64,000 nt of DNA from Cydia pomonella (GCF_033807575.1 NC_084705.1:15494019-15558018), one strand, 5' to 3'. Counted from the stretch's first letter, positions 11,753 through 22,451 are shown. Translations and numbers: made by a program. The notes: generated by a model not told the origin, from the letters alone.

Positions 11753-12052
11753 ATGACACTGACAAGTCTATACATTTACGAAGCAGCTGTCTTTGTGAAG
11801 CAGAATCTAGAACTCTTCCCGCCATTTAATAATATAAATAATAGACCTCTTCGACAGTACCAAATGGCACTACCGCCCTATAAGCTTAAAATAAGAAAAA
11901 AAAGCGCGTATCACATGTGTATACAAATATTTAATAAAATTCCTGCAAACATAAAGTCGCTACCAAATGATGAATTCAAATTTAAATTGAAAAATATATT
12001 GTGTAATGCAAGTTTTTATACCATTGATGAATATTTTAATCATAATTTCTAG
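11753..12052 (+). pseudogene. LINE F: C-terminal remnant of non-LTR reverse transcriptase
   Basis: An intact 99-residue frame starts at LTSLYIYEAAVFVKQN and ends FYTIDEYFNHNF. It matches the C-terminal tail of LINE A (LPCIYIFETCKFVK, FYTVNQYL) and LINE B. Everything upstream (catalytic domain, endonuclease) is missing, so this is a 5'-truncated insertion. Its 3' region continues into the 47-bp minisatellite and probably ends at the (CATT)n tail near 14318. Confidence 0.82.
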
Positions 12053-12059
12053 CTATAAC

Positions 12060-12253
12060 TTCATTGTGACATGTAAACTTTTGACATTATAAATTCTAAT
12101 TATACCATATTTCATTTTGGCATGTAAACTTTTGACATTATAATTCTGATTATTATTTAATTTTGACATGTAAACTTTTGACATCATAAATTCTAATTAT
12201 TATTTCATTTTGACATGTAAACTTTTGACATTATAAATTCTAATTATTATTTC
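12060..12253 (+). repeat. 47-bp minisatellite in LINE F 3' region, first block
   Basis: Tandem units each contain CATGTAAACTTTTGACAT then ATAAATTCTAATTATTATTT. Unit anchors are at 12070, 12121, 12167 and 12214 (spacing 51, 46, 47). The array resumes at 13262 after an insertion. Confidence 0.9.
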
Positions 12254-13261
12254 TGTAATGTATCCCGAGGGACTAGGAATACGGATAGGTTTCGTCAATA
12301 ATAGGCACTGTACTTGTTCGAGGATTTATTCCGGACTGACGTACGTGACACACGTAAAACAATATATATGTGTCTACCTACATAGGTACATCACACTTCT
12401 CCACACTTAATTAATACTAGTAGTATTACAAATAGGTATGTACCATATTAACTCAAATCCTATTTAACTTACAATAAGGAAAACATGGGTTGTTAATCAC
12501 TAATCAGGTAGATGCATTCTGCAATTTACATAACAATAAGTATACATTGTTACCGGGAGACCCCGTTCATCCAATAATAATCCACCGCTATGAATTATAA
12601 TCATGAATCTTCTAATCAAGGAATACGATTCATAATGGTGTAATTATTCGTAGACATAACATTAACAATAAATACTATATCAGTGAGTTATCTTGTATTT
12701 TATTTTATTTATATTAAAAAATTACCTCCTACTAGGATATTACATATGTAACGTGGCTTGAGCTAACTTAGATCACGATACTCAGTTTAAATCTGCTTAA
12801 TGTAACACTATAAGGAAATGCTTCACAATCCAGCAATAAGAATATATTTAATTAACCTAATTGACTTAAGTGCCTATTTACTCGTGCCTATACTTTATAT
12901 GATGGCTTTTTCAATCTACATTGTCTAAAGGGCCGCGACCGGGCCGGTGCAAGGGGGGTCGTCGACTGATCCACTTGCTCCTCGCCACTCCCCATATCCT
13001 TACCGGGCGTGGAGAAGCATTCTATGCCTTCTTCCTCCCCTTCCGCCATACTTCGCGCCGGCGAAGCATCGAACATCGGCGTCGAGGCACCCGTCGCGCT
13101 CCTGAGCCCACTGGTACTTGCTTGCGGCGTTGTAGGCTCATCCCTGGGTACCTGTGGCATTTTTGGGGATGGGGTCGGGGCCACGGTCTCATTACTTTCC
13201 TCGCTACCCCTTGGACAGACTATAGAACTCCTCGCTCTCCGTTTTAATTGGTCGATATGGC
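12254..13261 (-). mobile_element. LTR-retrotransposon 3' fragment inserted in the minisatellite
   Basis: The minus-strand frame (about 13260-12888) encodes a CHIDQLKRR motif like the integrase C-terminal end of Ty3/gypsy pol, then a Pro/Ser/Thr/Glu-rich linker and a basic RPFRQCRLKK terminus, a common gypsy pol ending. The 12254-12887 part may hold a 3' LTR: TGTAAT at 12254 and ATTACA near 12740 are inverted ends. No clear polypurine tract. The upstream pol, gag and 5' LTR are absent. GC content of the coding part is well above the surroundings. Gypsy affiliation is an inference from short motifs. No replication-competent frame exists. Confidence 0.6.
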
Positions 13262-13480
13262 ATTTTGACATGTAAACTTTTGACATCATAAATTCTAATT
13301 ATTATTTCATTTTGACATGTAAACTTTTGACATTATAAATTCTAATTATTATTTCATTTTGACATGTAAACTTTTGACATTATAAATTCTCATTATTACT
13401 TCATTTAAGTTTTGACATTATAGATTCTAATTACTGGTTCATTTTGATATTATTGATTCTAATTATTACTTCATTTTGAC
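13262..13480 (+). repeat. 47-bp minisatellite, second block
   Basis: Continuation of the array: anchors at 13269, 13316 and 13363 are 47 apart, then decayed shorter units to about 13480. Distance 12214 to 13269 equals 47 plus 1008. Confidence 0.9.
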
Positions 13481-13483
13481 GTA

Positions 13484-14090
13484 AAAAAGTAAATTGGATT
13501 AACTAGTTATTAGCTAACAGTTTTGTCGCGAATAGGTATAAGAAATGTAAATAGATAGCTGTAATTTCTGTATAATTTTGTTGTGTATTTTTATGTGTTT
13601 TTATTACTTATTTTTTGTCCCATTTGTCTTAATAACGTGTAATTTACTGTGTTAGTTATAAGCTTTTACAAACTAGGTTAAGAATATACTGTAAATGCCT
13701 TATTATGTAATAACGTGCTCTGATTGGTCAATAAACAACTAGTACACTCTGCACCTAACACCCACGTGACAAATGGGCGTGGCCCGCCTATAAATTAATG
13801 CTAGGTCGGGCCAAATTCATTCCTCATTCCACATTTACATTCACAATAGACACTACCCAGTGTTCTTAAACCAAAAGTATGTGTTTTTAATCTCCCACAA
13901 CACTACCCGGTAATGGTACTTGGCGGTATGCGGTAAAGGTTCCAGTCTTCAGCCAGCGCGTTCCAGCTTCGAGTCTTCGAGCGTCCCGTGTGCTATCGAC
14001 GGGCTTCTTTCTTCAGCAACCCTACTAGTCTACGCTCCACAAGTTTGATGAATTTATGTGCGGAATTTGAATGACTAACTGACTGAGACT
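13484..14090 (+). other. GC-richer block with TATA box; possible solo LTR
   Basis: No coding frame. It contains an E-box CACGTG (13763-13768), a TATAAATT box (13789-13796) and a TCATTC initiator-like sequence about 28 bases later (near 13817), then a GC-rich leader. This is the layout of an RNA polymerase II promoter in a retroelement LTR. It lies inside the LINE F 3' region, so a later insertion is likely. I could not define both ends or a target duplication. Confidence 0.4.
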
Positions 14091-14099
14091 TAAAACTTG

Positions 14100-14318
14100 A
14101 TGTCTGTATTTAATAATTTAATGTTTGTATTTGATAATATTTTAGGAAACACGACATTTATGTAACGTATTTTACTTTGACATGCATAAACTGTGTCAAT
14201 ACAAATAATTTTCACATGCCCTAGGGCCGAGCATATCAAGGGTCAACAATGTTAATGATATCTAATGTACCATAATGTTCTTGTGAATAAACTTTCATTC
14301 ATTCATTCATTCATTCAA
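14100..14318 (+). repeat. LINE 3' end with (CATT)n tail
   Basis: Ends in GTGAATAAACTTTCATTC followed by CATT units (14296-14318). This resembles the LINE A 3' end in layout and is probably the true 3' end of LINE F. Confidence 0.65.
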
Positions 14319-14345
14319 TGTATTTTATTACAAAATTTGATTCAG

Positions 14346-14597
14346 GCAACAAGGCCACAATTTAAGTTCTTGAAATTCCGAGGACCTATGAGGGATCTCT
14401 GTGAAAGTCATGATATGATCGACGTCATGGTACCGTATCTTGACGATGTGTTTACTACTTTCGAGACAACAAAAAAGTGTTTCCCAATATTCGATCAAAT
14501 ATCCAAAATTATCTTTGAATATAGTATACCTAATATCTTAGTAATATCACTTGACTATATAATATCACGACATTTGTACTTGAGAAAAATAAAATAA
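14346..14597 (+). CDS. Possible terminal exon of an unrecognised protein-coding gene
   Basis: A splice-acceptor-like ATTTGATTCAG at 14335-14345 precedes an open frame of 83 residues starting ATRPQFKFLKFRGPM, with RDLCESHDMIDVMVPYLDD in the middle, ending HLYLRKIK. The stop at 14595-14597 is preceded by and overlaps AATAAAATAAAATAA, a plausible poly(A) signal. The composition looks like a soluble helical protein rather than random AT-rich sequence. I do not recognise the family. The exon starts 27 bases after the LINE (CATT)n tail, so a LINE would have landed at the end of the intron. No upstream exon was found in the window. It could also be a chance ORF or part of a mobile element. Confidence 0.35.
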   Translation, partial: ATRPQFKFLKFRGPMRDLCESHDMIDVMVPYLDDVFTTFETTKKCFPIFDQISKIIFEYSIPNILVISLDYIISRHLYLRKIK

Positions 14598-15138
14598 AAT
14601 AATGCAATTTATTATTTGCAATTATTATTTTAACCAGAACAGTAATCATGCCAACTTAATTACACAAACGTTAATAATATTACATTCCATTATGTGGTTA
14701 ATGATATTATTACCTTAGTCCCTGGCGTGAGATTTAATCCAACATCGAACATCAAATGGAAATATCCAATCATGGGTAACTAATGTAATCGATCTAGAAC
14801 AGCAAAAAGCTTTTGTTATAACGTTGTCGAGGTAGCTCGGTAGGTACCTAAGTGAAGTCAAAAAACAAGAGTACCTAGTTATTACAATCGAATTTAAAGT
14901 CCAAATTATCGTATCATGTCGGCGTTTGTAGTTATTATTCTGAATTTATATAACTTAAAAAAAAACTACTCGTCGCCTTCTCTCGTAGTCTTTTAATTTT
15001 TCTCACCGTTTGCACCTTTGATTTGCGGGGTAGAACTATGTAGTTAGAGTATTCCTCGCGAGTAATTTAAATATTCTATTAGCCTAAGGTTGCCGAATCG
15101 TATTTACCTACATATACTACACACATACATACATGTAG
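14598..15138. other. Intergenic, no gene seen
   Basis: AT-rich; no coding or repeat signal that I recognise. Confidence 0.45.
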
Positions 15139-15548
15139 TACAGTGGAACCTCGATCTCAACAATTTGAAGAGAAACGCCAAAAAATGTGTGTTATCGAGT
15201 TTTTGGCTTAAAGAATCGACTTAGAGAGGTTCATATAGGGCTTTATTCGTCTTAAAGAGGTTTCGAGTTAGAGGTGTATTAGAAAATTACCTATGCATAC
15301 GAGTAAAGTACGGTCTTTTTCTTTACTTCAACTTACAGTTTTGGACTTGTGGAGGTAATATTTGTACTGGATAGCCGTGAAACGAATCGTTAGTTACTTT
15401 GTCTTAAATTAAGACAAAGTAACTAATGAAATATTTGATCTCATTAAGACTCTTAATGAGATCAAATATTTCGAATTATAGAGGTTTAAAGGTCTTTCAG
15501 AATTTCGTGTTAACAAGGATTTCGTCGATTTAACGACGATTCACTGTA
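15139..15548. mobile_element. Degenerate Tc1/pogo-like non-autonomous element with two perfect hairpins
   Basis: The left end is TA-CAGTGGAACCTCGATC and the right end CGATTCACTG-TA. This fits pogo/Tigger-type ends with TA target sites, although the inverted repeat is weak beyond the first bases. GAGGTT-like words recur inside (15225, 15257, 15480). The centre holds two adjacent palindromes: 15391-15425 (17-bp arms) and 15428-15472 (22-bp arms), both without a mismatch. No ORF. Confidence 0.6.
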
Positions 15549-15727
15549 ATACTTAATGGGTAGGTATTGCTTATTTTAATGATCCTTAAATTTTTTAATG
15601 GTAACCAATATCACCGAAGAGATTTCATTTCAAACCGGCCAAGGAAGGCGTCCTGAATGGGCAGGTAGGTGGTTGTACTAGGCCTACTAGGGTGGTCCAT
15701 GTTTTGTATGGATAAAAAATAGTACAT

Positions 15728-16172
15728 GGGCGACCGAGCTTTGCTCGGTTATAACTATTTATTGTAATATGGTGGTGTATAGGTGATAATCTTAACTACA
15801 TTTTTTTACTAAATTATACTTGTCTAAAACAATAAAAATTAAAAAATTATATATAAACTTAAACATATAAAAAAAAAAGTAAGTCACCGGGCGAGATTCG
15901 AACCCGTAACACTCGTTTAGCCGTCCGCGTCTTAACCCGCTGGACCAGACGGACAAAGGCCGGCAACACGAAATTAGCGACCATATTCTGCGTCGAAAGA
16001 AAAACGCATGAAAACTCGAAAACACGCGTTTTCCCAAACATAAGACTAATCTAGATCGATTGTATACCCCCAAAAACCCCCATATACCAAATTTCAGCGA
16101 AATCGTTACAGCCGTTTCCGAGATCCCAGAAATATATACAAGAATTGCTCGTTTAAAGGTATAAGATATATT
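15728..16172 (-). mobile_element. tRNA-derived composite SINE-like repeat
   Basis: On the minus strand the middle (about 15960-15880) is a tRNA-like unit with box A TGGTCCAGCGGGTTAAGACG and box B GGGTTCGAATCTCGCC. Upstream of it (16172-15970) is a conserved stretch with AACGAGCAATTCTTGTATAT, GGGATCTCGGAAACGGC and TATGGGGGTTTTTGGGGG, which I know as part of a widespread lepidopteran repeat. The 3' side ends at a hairpin ACCGAGCTTTGCTCGGT (15733-15749). It has a tRNA-like head but no intact tRNA fold, hence not a tRNA gene. Confidence 0.65.
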
Positions 16173-16277
16173 CGAATCTTTTCTCCACATGGCTTCAATC
16201 ATGGAAATAGTAATCCATGTGCCCAAGTTTGACTCATTTGCTGGTTGCTCAACATTGCTTTAGAATTGTATATGTCA

Positions 16278-16493
16278 TACAGTCAGCATCAAAAGTAGCG
16301 GATGAAACAACGCACTAAAAGTATCTGATATTCTGGGTAGGTTTTCTGAATGTAGAGTAATTCACGTCCAAAAGTAAATATTTTACAGTATAAATTGATC
16401 TACATATAGAACTATCACTTTTTGTTAAGCTGTTACAGAATGGTAGATACTTTTGAAGCGTTGTTTGATCCGCTACTTTTGATGCTGACTGTA
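16278..16493. mobile_element. MITE with 36-bp TIRs and TA target site (Tc1/mariner-like)
   Basis: The left end (16278) begins TACAGTCAGCATCAAAAG and continues to CAACGC. The right end is its reverse complement with one mismatch in 36 (GATGAAAC vs GATCAAAC). Both ends start with TA, fitting TA target-site insertion. 216 bp, no ORF. Confidence 0.92.
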
Positions 16494-16529
16494 CAATAAA
16501 TTAAAAACACATTTTTTTTAATTAGCATG

Positions 16530-16572
16530 TTGAGTGTCCGACTGCTGGGCAAAAGCCCCTTGATTTTCTAAA
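16530..16572. repeat. Short fragment of a lepidopteran repeat
   Basis: The phrase GTCCGACTGCTGGGCAAAAG is a recognisable relative of the ACTGCTGGGCACAGGCC motif in the SINE at 35856-36172. Only about 40 bp is supported. Confidence 0.35.
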
Positions 16573-17123
16573 ACATATTAATCTATTGTTCTCAAAATTG
16601 GTATATTTCATTTTTATACGTTTTGGACTAAAAATAACCTTGTGGAGTACTAACATTAAAAAAAATTGTAAAACCCTAGTAGGTGCGCGTTAACCGAGAT
16701 AGCCGTATTAAAATATAAATTTCCGAAAAAGCGCCTGCTTGCGGAAATAAAGTATTGCGATTTCCGCCTCGCAGGCAAACCATTATTTCTCAATAGGTGC
16801 TATTTAAGATTATAAGATTTCAGTCGATCATCCAAATTGTCAATTGACTTTGTAGAAAATCCGTCGAAAAAGGTGTTCTGAGGGGACGATAAACCCCGAG
16901 TCGGCGACAGCTTTTCGTCCAATTTCCTTTATTTGTCTCAGTATTCGTCTCACTTCTAGCGGATCGTCAGAGTTAGGTATCTAAGCTTCTTTAACTTATT
17001 TTGGTAGGTACCAAAGTAAAAGTAGGTACATCAAAACAGTTACAGGCTTTGGGTTCCGTAAAAAAAAACAGCTAAAGTATACTGAATTTATAATTAGGTA
17101 TTCAGAAAGTTATTAGGAAATAT
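16573..17123. other. Intergenic, no gene seen
   Basis: Contains an inverted pair GCGCCTGCTTGCGGAAAT / ATTTCCGCCTCGCAGGC at about 16730-16777, a short foldback. Nothing else recognised. Confidence 0.4.
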
Positions 17124-17158
17124 TTGACGACCGGTCAGGCCTTGAAGCCGATGGAATT

Positions 17159-17282
17159 GCGGCGGTACCACGGTCGCATTTTTATCACCTGTCACCATGC
17201 CTGTCACATTTTAACACGTATGTAAGTGCGGAAGTGACCGACTTAGTGACAGGTGATAAAAATGGAACCATGCTGCCACCGC
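17159..17282. mobile_element. Foldback MITE nested in SINE (first)
   Basis: The left arm GCGGCGGTACCACGGTCGC...TTTTTATCACCTGTCAC pairs with the right arm starting GTGACAGGTGATAAAAATGG and ending GCTGCCACCGC. It is 124 bp with a short loop that itself holds a CCTGTCAC word. No coding. Confidence 0.88.
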
Positions 17283-17371
17283 TGAAGTCGAATCCCGGCA
17301 AAGGCGTTTATTTGTGTGATGAGCACAAATATTTATTTTGTTCCCGAGTCATGGGTGTTTTCTATCCCCCT

Positions 17372-17499
17372 TATTCATAAACGTGTACTAAAGTTACGAC
17401 GCCGCTGATCTTCGTTTGTCCCTTTCCATCATACCAATACGTCGGAAAGGGACAAACGATGATCAGCGGCATCGTAACTTTAGTACACATTTATGAATA
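17372..17499. mobile_element. Foldback MITE nested in SINE (second)
   Basis: The left arm from TATTCATAAACGTGTACTAA to TTTGTCCCTTTCC pairs with GGAAAGGGACAAACGATGAT to TTTATGAATA, with a loop of about 16 bp. Two tandem partial copies of GTGTACTAAAGTT follow at 17503-17531, an apparent local duplication. Confidence 0.9.
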
Positions 17500-17679
17500 T
17501 AAACGTGTACTAAAGTTGTTGTACTAAAGTTACAAGTGTAAGTTATGGTATGTATTTAATTATGTATACATCGTTGTCTAAGTACCCACAACGCAAGCCT
17601 TCTTGAGGGTACTGTGGCACTTAGTCAATCTGTGTAAGAATGTCGTATTACACGAGTATTTATTTAATGTAACTAATCA

Positions 17680-18325
17680 GATATTTTTTTAATACAATTG
17701 CTCAAAAAGTGCTACTTTACGCAGCTGTTGCAGCAAGTTGGTTTTCGAAAACTAGTGCTTCTCACTTTTTCAATTTTCTAAAATTTGTACTTGTTCCAAT
17801 TCATGACTACTTATTGATGAGTGTTAATGTTAGCTTCGTTTAAAAGTCGTAATGAACATAAAAACCTACTGTTAATGTAAGAATAATAAAATATACATAT
17901 TTCATATTTTATTAGTTACCTCTTCATCATTATAACACGTTTATTTTTTATAAGCTGTCTGCCGAAACGATTGTCAAAGAAGAGGCGTGTTTTCTTACTG
18001 CAAGCATGTTTTAAGTTTCCTAAGGCAACTTTCGATATAGTTTTTATACAATTTAAATATACGATACACAAATAATTGTAAATAACGATACTGAGGTAAT
18101 AATATATGTTTTATTCGCTGTGTCTCCGCCACTCATATTTGCCTATAGTTAAGAGTAAGGTGCGGGATATAGCGGATAAGACCTATGTTGTCTTAAATTA
18201 ACGGATTTATTGTTATTATTATAGTACAATGTTTTATATTTACAATTGCTTTTGTCTTATAGAACATGCAAAAAAAAATACTTGTTATTTTTCTTATTTT
18301 TTCGCAACTGTATTAAAAAACGTCG
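17680..18325. other. Intergenic, no gene seen
   Basis: AT-rich; no credible exon or repeat. Confidence 0.45.
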
Positions 18326-18328
18326 TTC

Positions 18329-18393
18329 GATACACGTGCGGAAATGTCATTCTTCAAGTAATGACATACTTTCCGCACTAGCATCGAAATGTA
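18329..18393. repeat. Small foldback, CGATACACGTGCGGAAA type
   Basis: The left arm CGATACACGTGCGGAAATG and right arm CTTTCCGCACTAGCATCG pair with few mismatches around a short loop. The arm resembles the CGATACAAGTGCGAAAA repeat at 53080. Confidence 0.6.
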
Positions 18394-20046
18394 CTATTAT
18401 TCCTTTATTTTAAGACACATACGCAGCTTAGTAATTGATTTTTGACACATTGCAACATCCACACTACGATAATTGATATTGCTGATGCTTAGAAATAAAG
18501 GAAAAGTGAAAGTAACATGCAAATCACCGTCTAGAGTGAGTTCAAATTTCGCCCTACAACAGTGTTTTTTTTTTCACTTTTAATTTATTTCTAAGTATTG
18601 TGGTATCATTTACACTGTTTACAGACTTTTTGCTTGATATAATATTTATTTAGTATTTAAAATGGGTGAATCAACTTTTTTTGTTTTGTTATCGTGTCCC
18701 GTTGTCCAAGGGACAACAGTGGCACAGTTTGTTTGAAGAGACGTTGTATGCCGTTCTATTAACATGCTTAGTAGGGGGCCCATTATGGACATTGGTTATA
18801 ACGACCACAAAAACGCAAGTTTGATACATTTAAGTACCGTAAAATCAGTATTTCAATGAACTTTTGTCCCCTGGACAACTAATCGTAACCATGGCAATGA
18901 GTGACGCTAAAAAGTTGATTCTCCCAAATATGTCTTAACCCTCCGGTAGCCGTTTAAGATGCAGTGAGTTCAGTAAGTTTTATGAAAAATCGTAACGCTG
19001 TTTAGATCATAATACGGTTGCCAAAAAATATGTATAGCAAATTTGAGGCCTTTCTGTAGTAACTTCGTTAATTCGAGATCTGATTTAATAACTTTTGCTC
19101 TATAAGAAATATTACGAATACACGTCTAAAACGCACCATTACATATTTACAATAAAGATATTAACACAAAAATTACTTTAAAAAATACATAATGCTTTGG
19201 TTACTTATAACTAAAAGTAACAATTCAATATCAATGATATTCGTGATCCTGGGCACGAACGGCCGCGGCCGGCCGCTCAGCGCTCACAGAGCTGCAATTC
19301 GAGAAGGACCTAAACTCACGGCGCGTTAAGAAGTGTAATAATTTTAGGGTAGATATCGCTAATAGGCCCCACTAAGGCGCATATGAAGGACATGGTGGAA
19401 ATAGTTAATCGCTGTCAACGGGGTAATCTCCATGTATTTCCATGTACAGTGATGGGCAAATGAAGTCGTTTGGATTATCTTATCATTTGACTGAATTTGT
19501 TATAATTCTCAATCTTATGTTGAAAAATAATAAGTATATCTGATTACCATAAAAAGCATTTTTCTACAGTTCATATTTTCACATAAAAAAATCATATAGT
19601 TCCTATATGGTACGTACACAATCGATTTCCTCTATTAGCCACCGTGAACAATCGTGAATAGTACAAATCGATTTCCATTACCCAAACACGACATATTTAA
19701 GGTGCAATAGCGATGTTGCCTGTATTTAAATAATATATTCCACACCATGTAGGAAATAAAATGCCAGAAAACTATTGGAAAAGCGTAGATATCAGTTATT
19801 GTTCGAAACAATTATTATTTAATGAGTCGGATATAATATATAACTAGAATAAGTTTTTGCCAAAAAAAAATGTCGTTACAAACTTTTCTCGCTGACTGTA
19901 CTTATCTTACCACAGGCAACTAATACTTATCGAAACAATTCCAAAAACGAATAGAATCAGGCGTTACTTTGCGGAAATCCATAATAATTTTCTTATCCTC
20001 GAAAAGATAACGTGCTAGTCAATCAGTACTAACCCGTTATACTTAC
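18394..20046. other. Intergenic; one GC-rich palindrome
   Basis: No exon seen. A dense GC palindrome (CGGCCGCGGCCGGCCG) lies at about 19260-19276, unlike its AT-rich surroundings. Confidence 0.4.
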
Positions 20047-20232
20047 TTGCGTATTTTTACATGCAATCAATGTTCCCGTTTTCCCACCGCAAAAATAAAT
20101 ACGCAAATAAATATTACAATCCACCACCGAAAGTACAAAGCTCGACACGTGTTTCGCCTCTCTACGAGGCATCCTCAATGTGAAATCGGGAAGTGGGTCG
20201 AAATTCAACTTCCAATATTTGACTCACACTAA
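20047..20232. repeat. Dispersed repeat with CGAGGCATCCTC motif
   Basis: The words GACACGTGTTTCGCCTCTC and TACGAGGCATCCTCAATG are ones I associate with a common insect interspersed repeat. The open frame across it is not convincing as a gene. Class unknown. Confidence 0.4.
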
Positions 20233-22254
20233 CATACATACATACATACTAACAGAGCGAGTTATATAGGCTTGTAAAAAGTAGATAACTTGACCCTGAC
20301 GTGCCTTAATGTATGGAAGAAATCATAAACGTAATAAGTTTTTTTGTTCTATTCTCCGTAAAAGAATGCATTTAGGTAAATTAATCTTTATAACCTAAGA
20401 AAACCAATTAAAGCGTTGTTCCGGACCTTTGGGAGGCGTGCGCGGAGCCGAAATCAATACATAGAGGCCCTTTTGACACTTGAAAGAAATCTAAGGGGTA
20501 CACCGAGCGGATTGTCCTTGCCCGTGTCATGGGACGCACGCACAAACAGCACCCGCCAGGATGTAAGGACTATTGGAAGTTGATGGAATCTAAAATTAAC
20601 TAGGCTGATTGGGTGAAAGCGATGGACTAGGTACTGAGCTATGGGATATAATACCGGAAGCCTGCCTAATAAAACGGTAGGTATGCAATTTAATTTTCCA
20701 CAAAATGGTGTCGTTTAATTGAACGTATTTAATGAACACATGATGAGGTGAGTATTTCTCTCACCTAATGCGTTCATCGCCGCAAGTGCAAGGACACCAC
20801 GTTGCCAGGCGACTATTATTTGCATCACTTTTGTAGGAAAAAAGGTAAGGTTTCCTCTTAAAGCTTGCAATTACCTTTTTTTTTGAGGCTTATTAAAACA
20901 ACCTCAAACTAAATTACATCCGTAACTTTCACGATTACGTTTACTTATACAAATATTTGCGTGATAAAATTGCGTTTCATTTTTAACATAATTGCTTCTA
21001 CAATTCTGTGCGTTTCAGCCATTCGGTGTGGTGGCAATTTCGCGGTGTGCATTTTTAAATTTAATATATCTTTGTACTACTTGGTTTACTACGGACACTC
21101 TTGAGGATAACATCGGGCTGAATTACAGAGGGAAAAAACATTACCTACCGTCAACACTCAGTCAGCAATAGGTAGTATTAGCTTACAACTCCTGCATACA
21201 TTTTTTTTATACATTATAATAGTTTTGCTGACTGTAATTATCAATTTTGGCAGTCAGTAAAAGGTCGATTTGGAACTTACTTTCATTCGTTGAATTTGAA
21301 TAATGTACTTTTTCTTTGATGATGTATTTAACTAATGTATTAGGTTACAAGCTCCATGTTACAATACAGACAGATTCACATTTTAATGACATTTGAAACA
21401 AAGGTATATTTTGTAAGCTGCTACCAGCACAGTTTAGAAGTAAATTGTATTCAGAAAATTATTTAACTAAAAGCGATTTTTTTAATGACGTAATACTGTT
21501 TAATATCATATGAAGCTACGGAACCCTTCACTATTGCGTGGCCCGAAACACTATTTTCTGCATTTTTATTATTGAATGTATACTATTGTCCGATAAGAGA
21601 AATTAGTGAAAAATTATGTAAAAGAGCTCAGAAGGCGGGATTTCAGAAAACAATTTTGCTGCAATCCCTTGTTTTTAACACACACCGAAAAAAACCCTCG
21701 TACAGGTGCGGGTGGAGCACATCGCAAACACTCCTCGGTTAATTTAGGTTTTGTAGTGTTTACAGTCAACTCATGATCGGATGGCAAATGAAGAACTACC
21801 TTACATATTTACTTTAAATAGCAATTATAAAATACCTATATAAATATTTACAAGTTGCTTAAGTTAAAAACAGGGTTAAATCAAAAAGTCCTTGGTAATT
21901 CCAACTGTCGTTTAGTTGTGCCCCGTCGCTCATTGGTCAACACTTGAAATATAAAGTCGCGTGCTGCGGTTTTGTCACTAGTGGTATTATCGCCATCTAT
22001 TCGACGATTTTCAATCTTACTCCACCTCCTGAACTTCTATCCGAAAAAATATACAAACGTTAAGATCTTATGCTGACGTATTATTTTTAAATTTAATAAT
22101 TAAGGTTTTCACGCTTTACGATTTACCCAGGAAAACTTCACGAGGTAAGATGAACATTAATTGTATGTTTTTTTTTACTATCAAAAAGTATCGTATGTCA
22201 ACTTCCATAAAGCACAGCGTACTGCATACCCCGGTGGTGTCAGAGTGAAATACA
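20233..22254. other. Intergenic, no gene seen
   Basis: About 2 kb of AT-rich sequence. A stretch at 20420-20580 is slightly GC-richer without a sustained frame. No repeat family recognised. Confidence 0.4.
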
Positions 22255-22379
22255 TATCTTTTTTGAAGTGAAACTTCTTATGCGACTTCCAACAAGGTTG
22301 CGTTAAACGTATAACGCTATAATCGGTACCATAAAGTAGTAATAGACTGTGATGAGTAAATTCGTCGATTAGATCAGCC

Positions 22380-22451
22380 GGTTCCATGGTGTAATGGTTA
22401 GCACTCTGGACTCTGAATCCAGCGATCCGAGTTCAAATCTCGGTGGAACCT
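22380..22451 (+). tRNA. tRNA-Gln, anticodon CTG
   Basis: Full cloverleaf. The acceptor stem GGTTCCA (22380-22386) pairs with TGGAACC (22444-22450). The D arm has GTAATGGTTAGCAC. The anticodon stem CTGGA/TCCAG encloses loop CTCTGAA with anticodon CTG at 22413-22415. The T arm is CCGAG-TTCAAAT-CTCGG. A run of T from 22454 serves as the RNA polymerase III terminator. No intron, and CCA is not encoded, as expected in eukaryotes. All stems pair, so it looks functional. Confidence 0.96.

Larger units (their letters stand above)
17124..17670 (+). mobile_element. tRNA-derived SINE carrying two nested foldback elements
   Basis: Same family as 8843-9085. The head (GACGACCGGTCAGGCCTTGA, AGCCGATGG) is separated from the box-B part (GTCGAATCCCGG) by one foldback element (17159-17282). 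The middle is separated from the 3' region (CGCAAGCCTTCTTGAG, GTGTAAGAATGTCGTA) by a second (17372-17499). Confidence 0.85.

Noticed and set aside
12921..13275. Two plus-strand frames opposite the LTR-element fragment
   Set aside because: Shadows of the minus-strand pol C-terminal frame; no domain and no splice context.
15880..15962. tRNA gene on the minus strand with TGGTCCAGCGGG
   Set aside because: No proper acceptor stem and no T run; the flanks are a known-type repeat. Treated as a SINE head.
15792..16226. 144-codon minus-strand frame
   Set aside because: Runs over a tRNA-derived repeat, reads the tRNA-like head as protein and shows no known domain.
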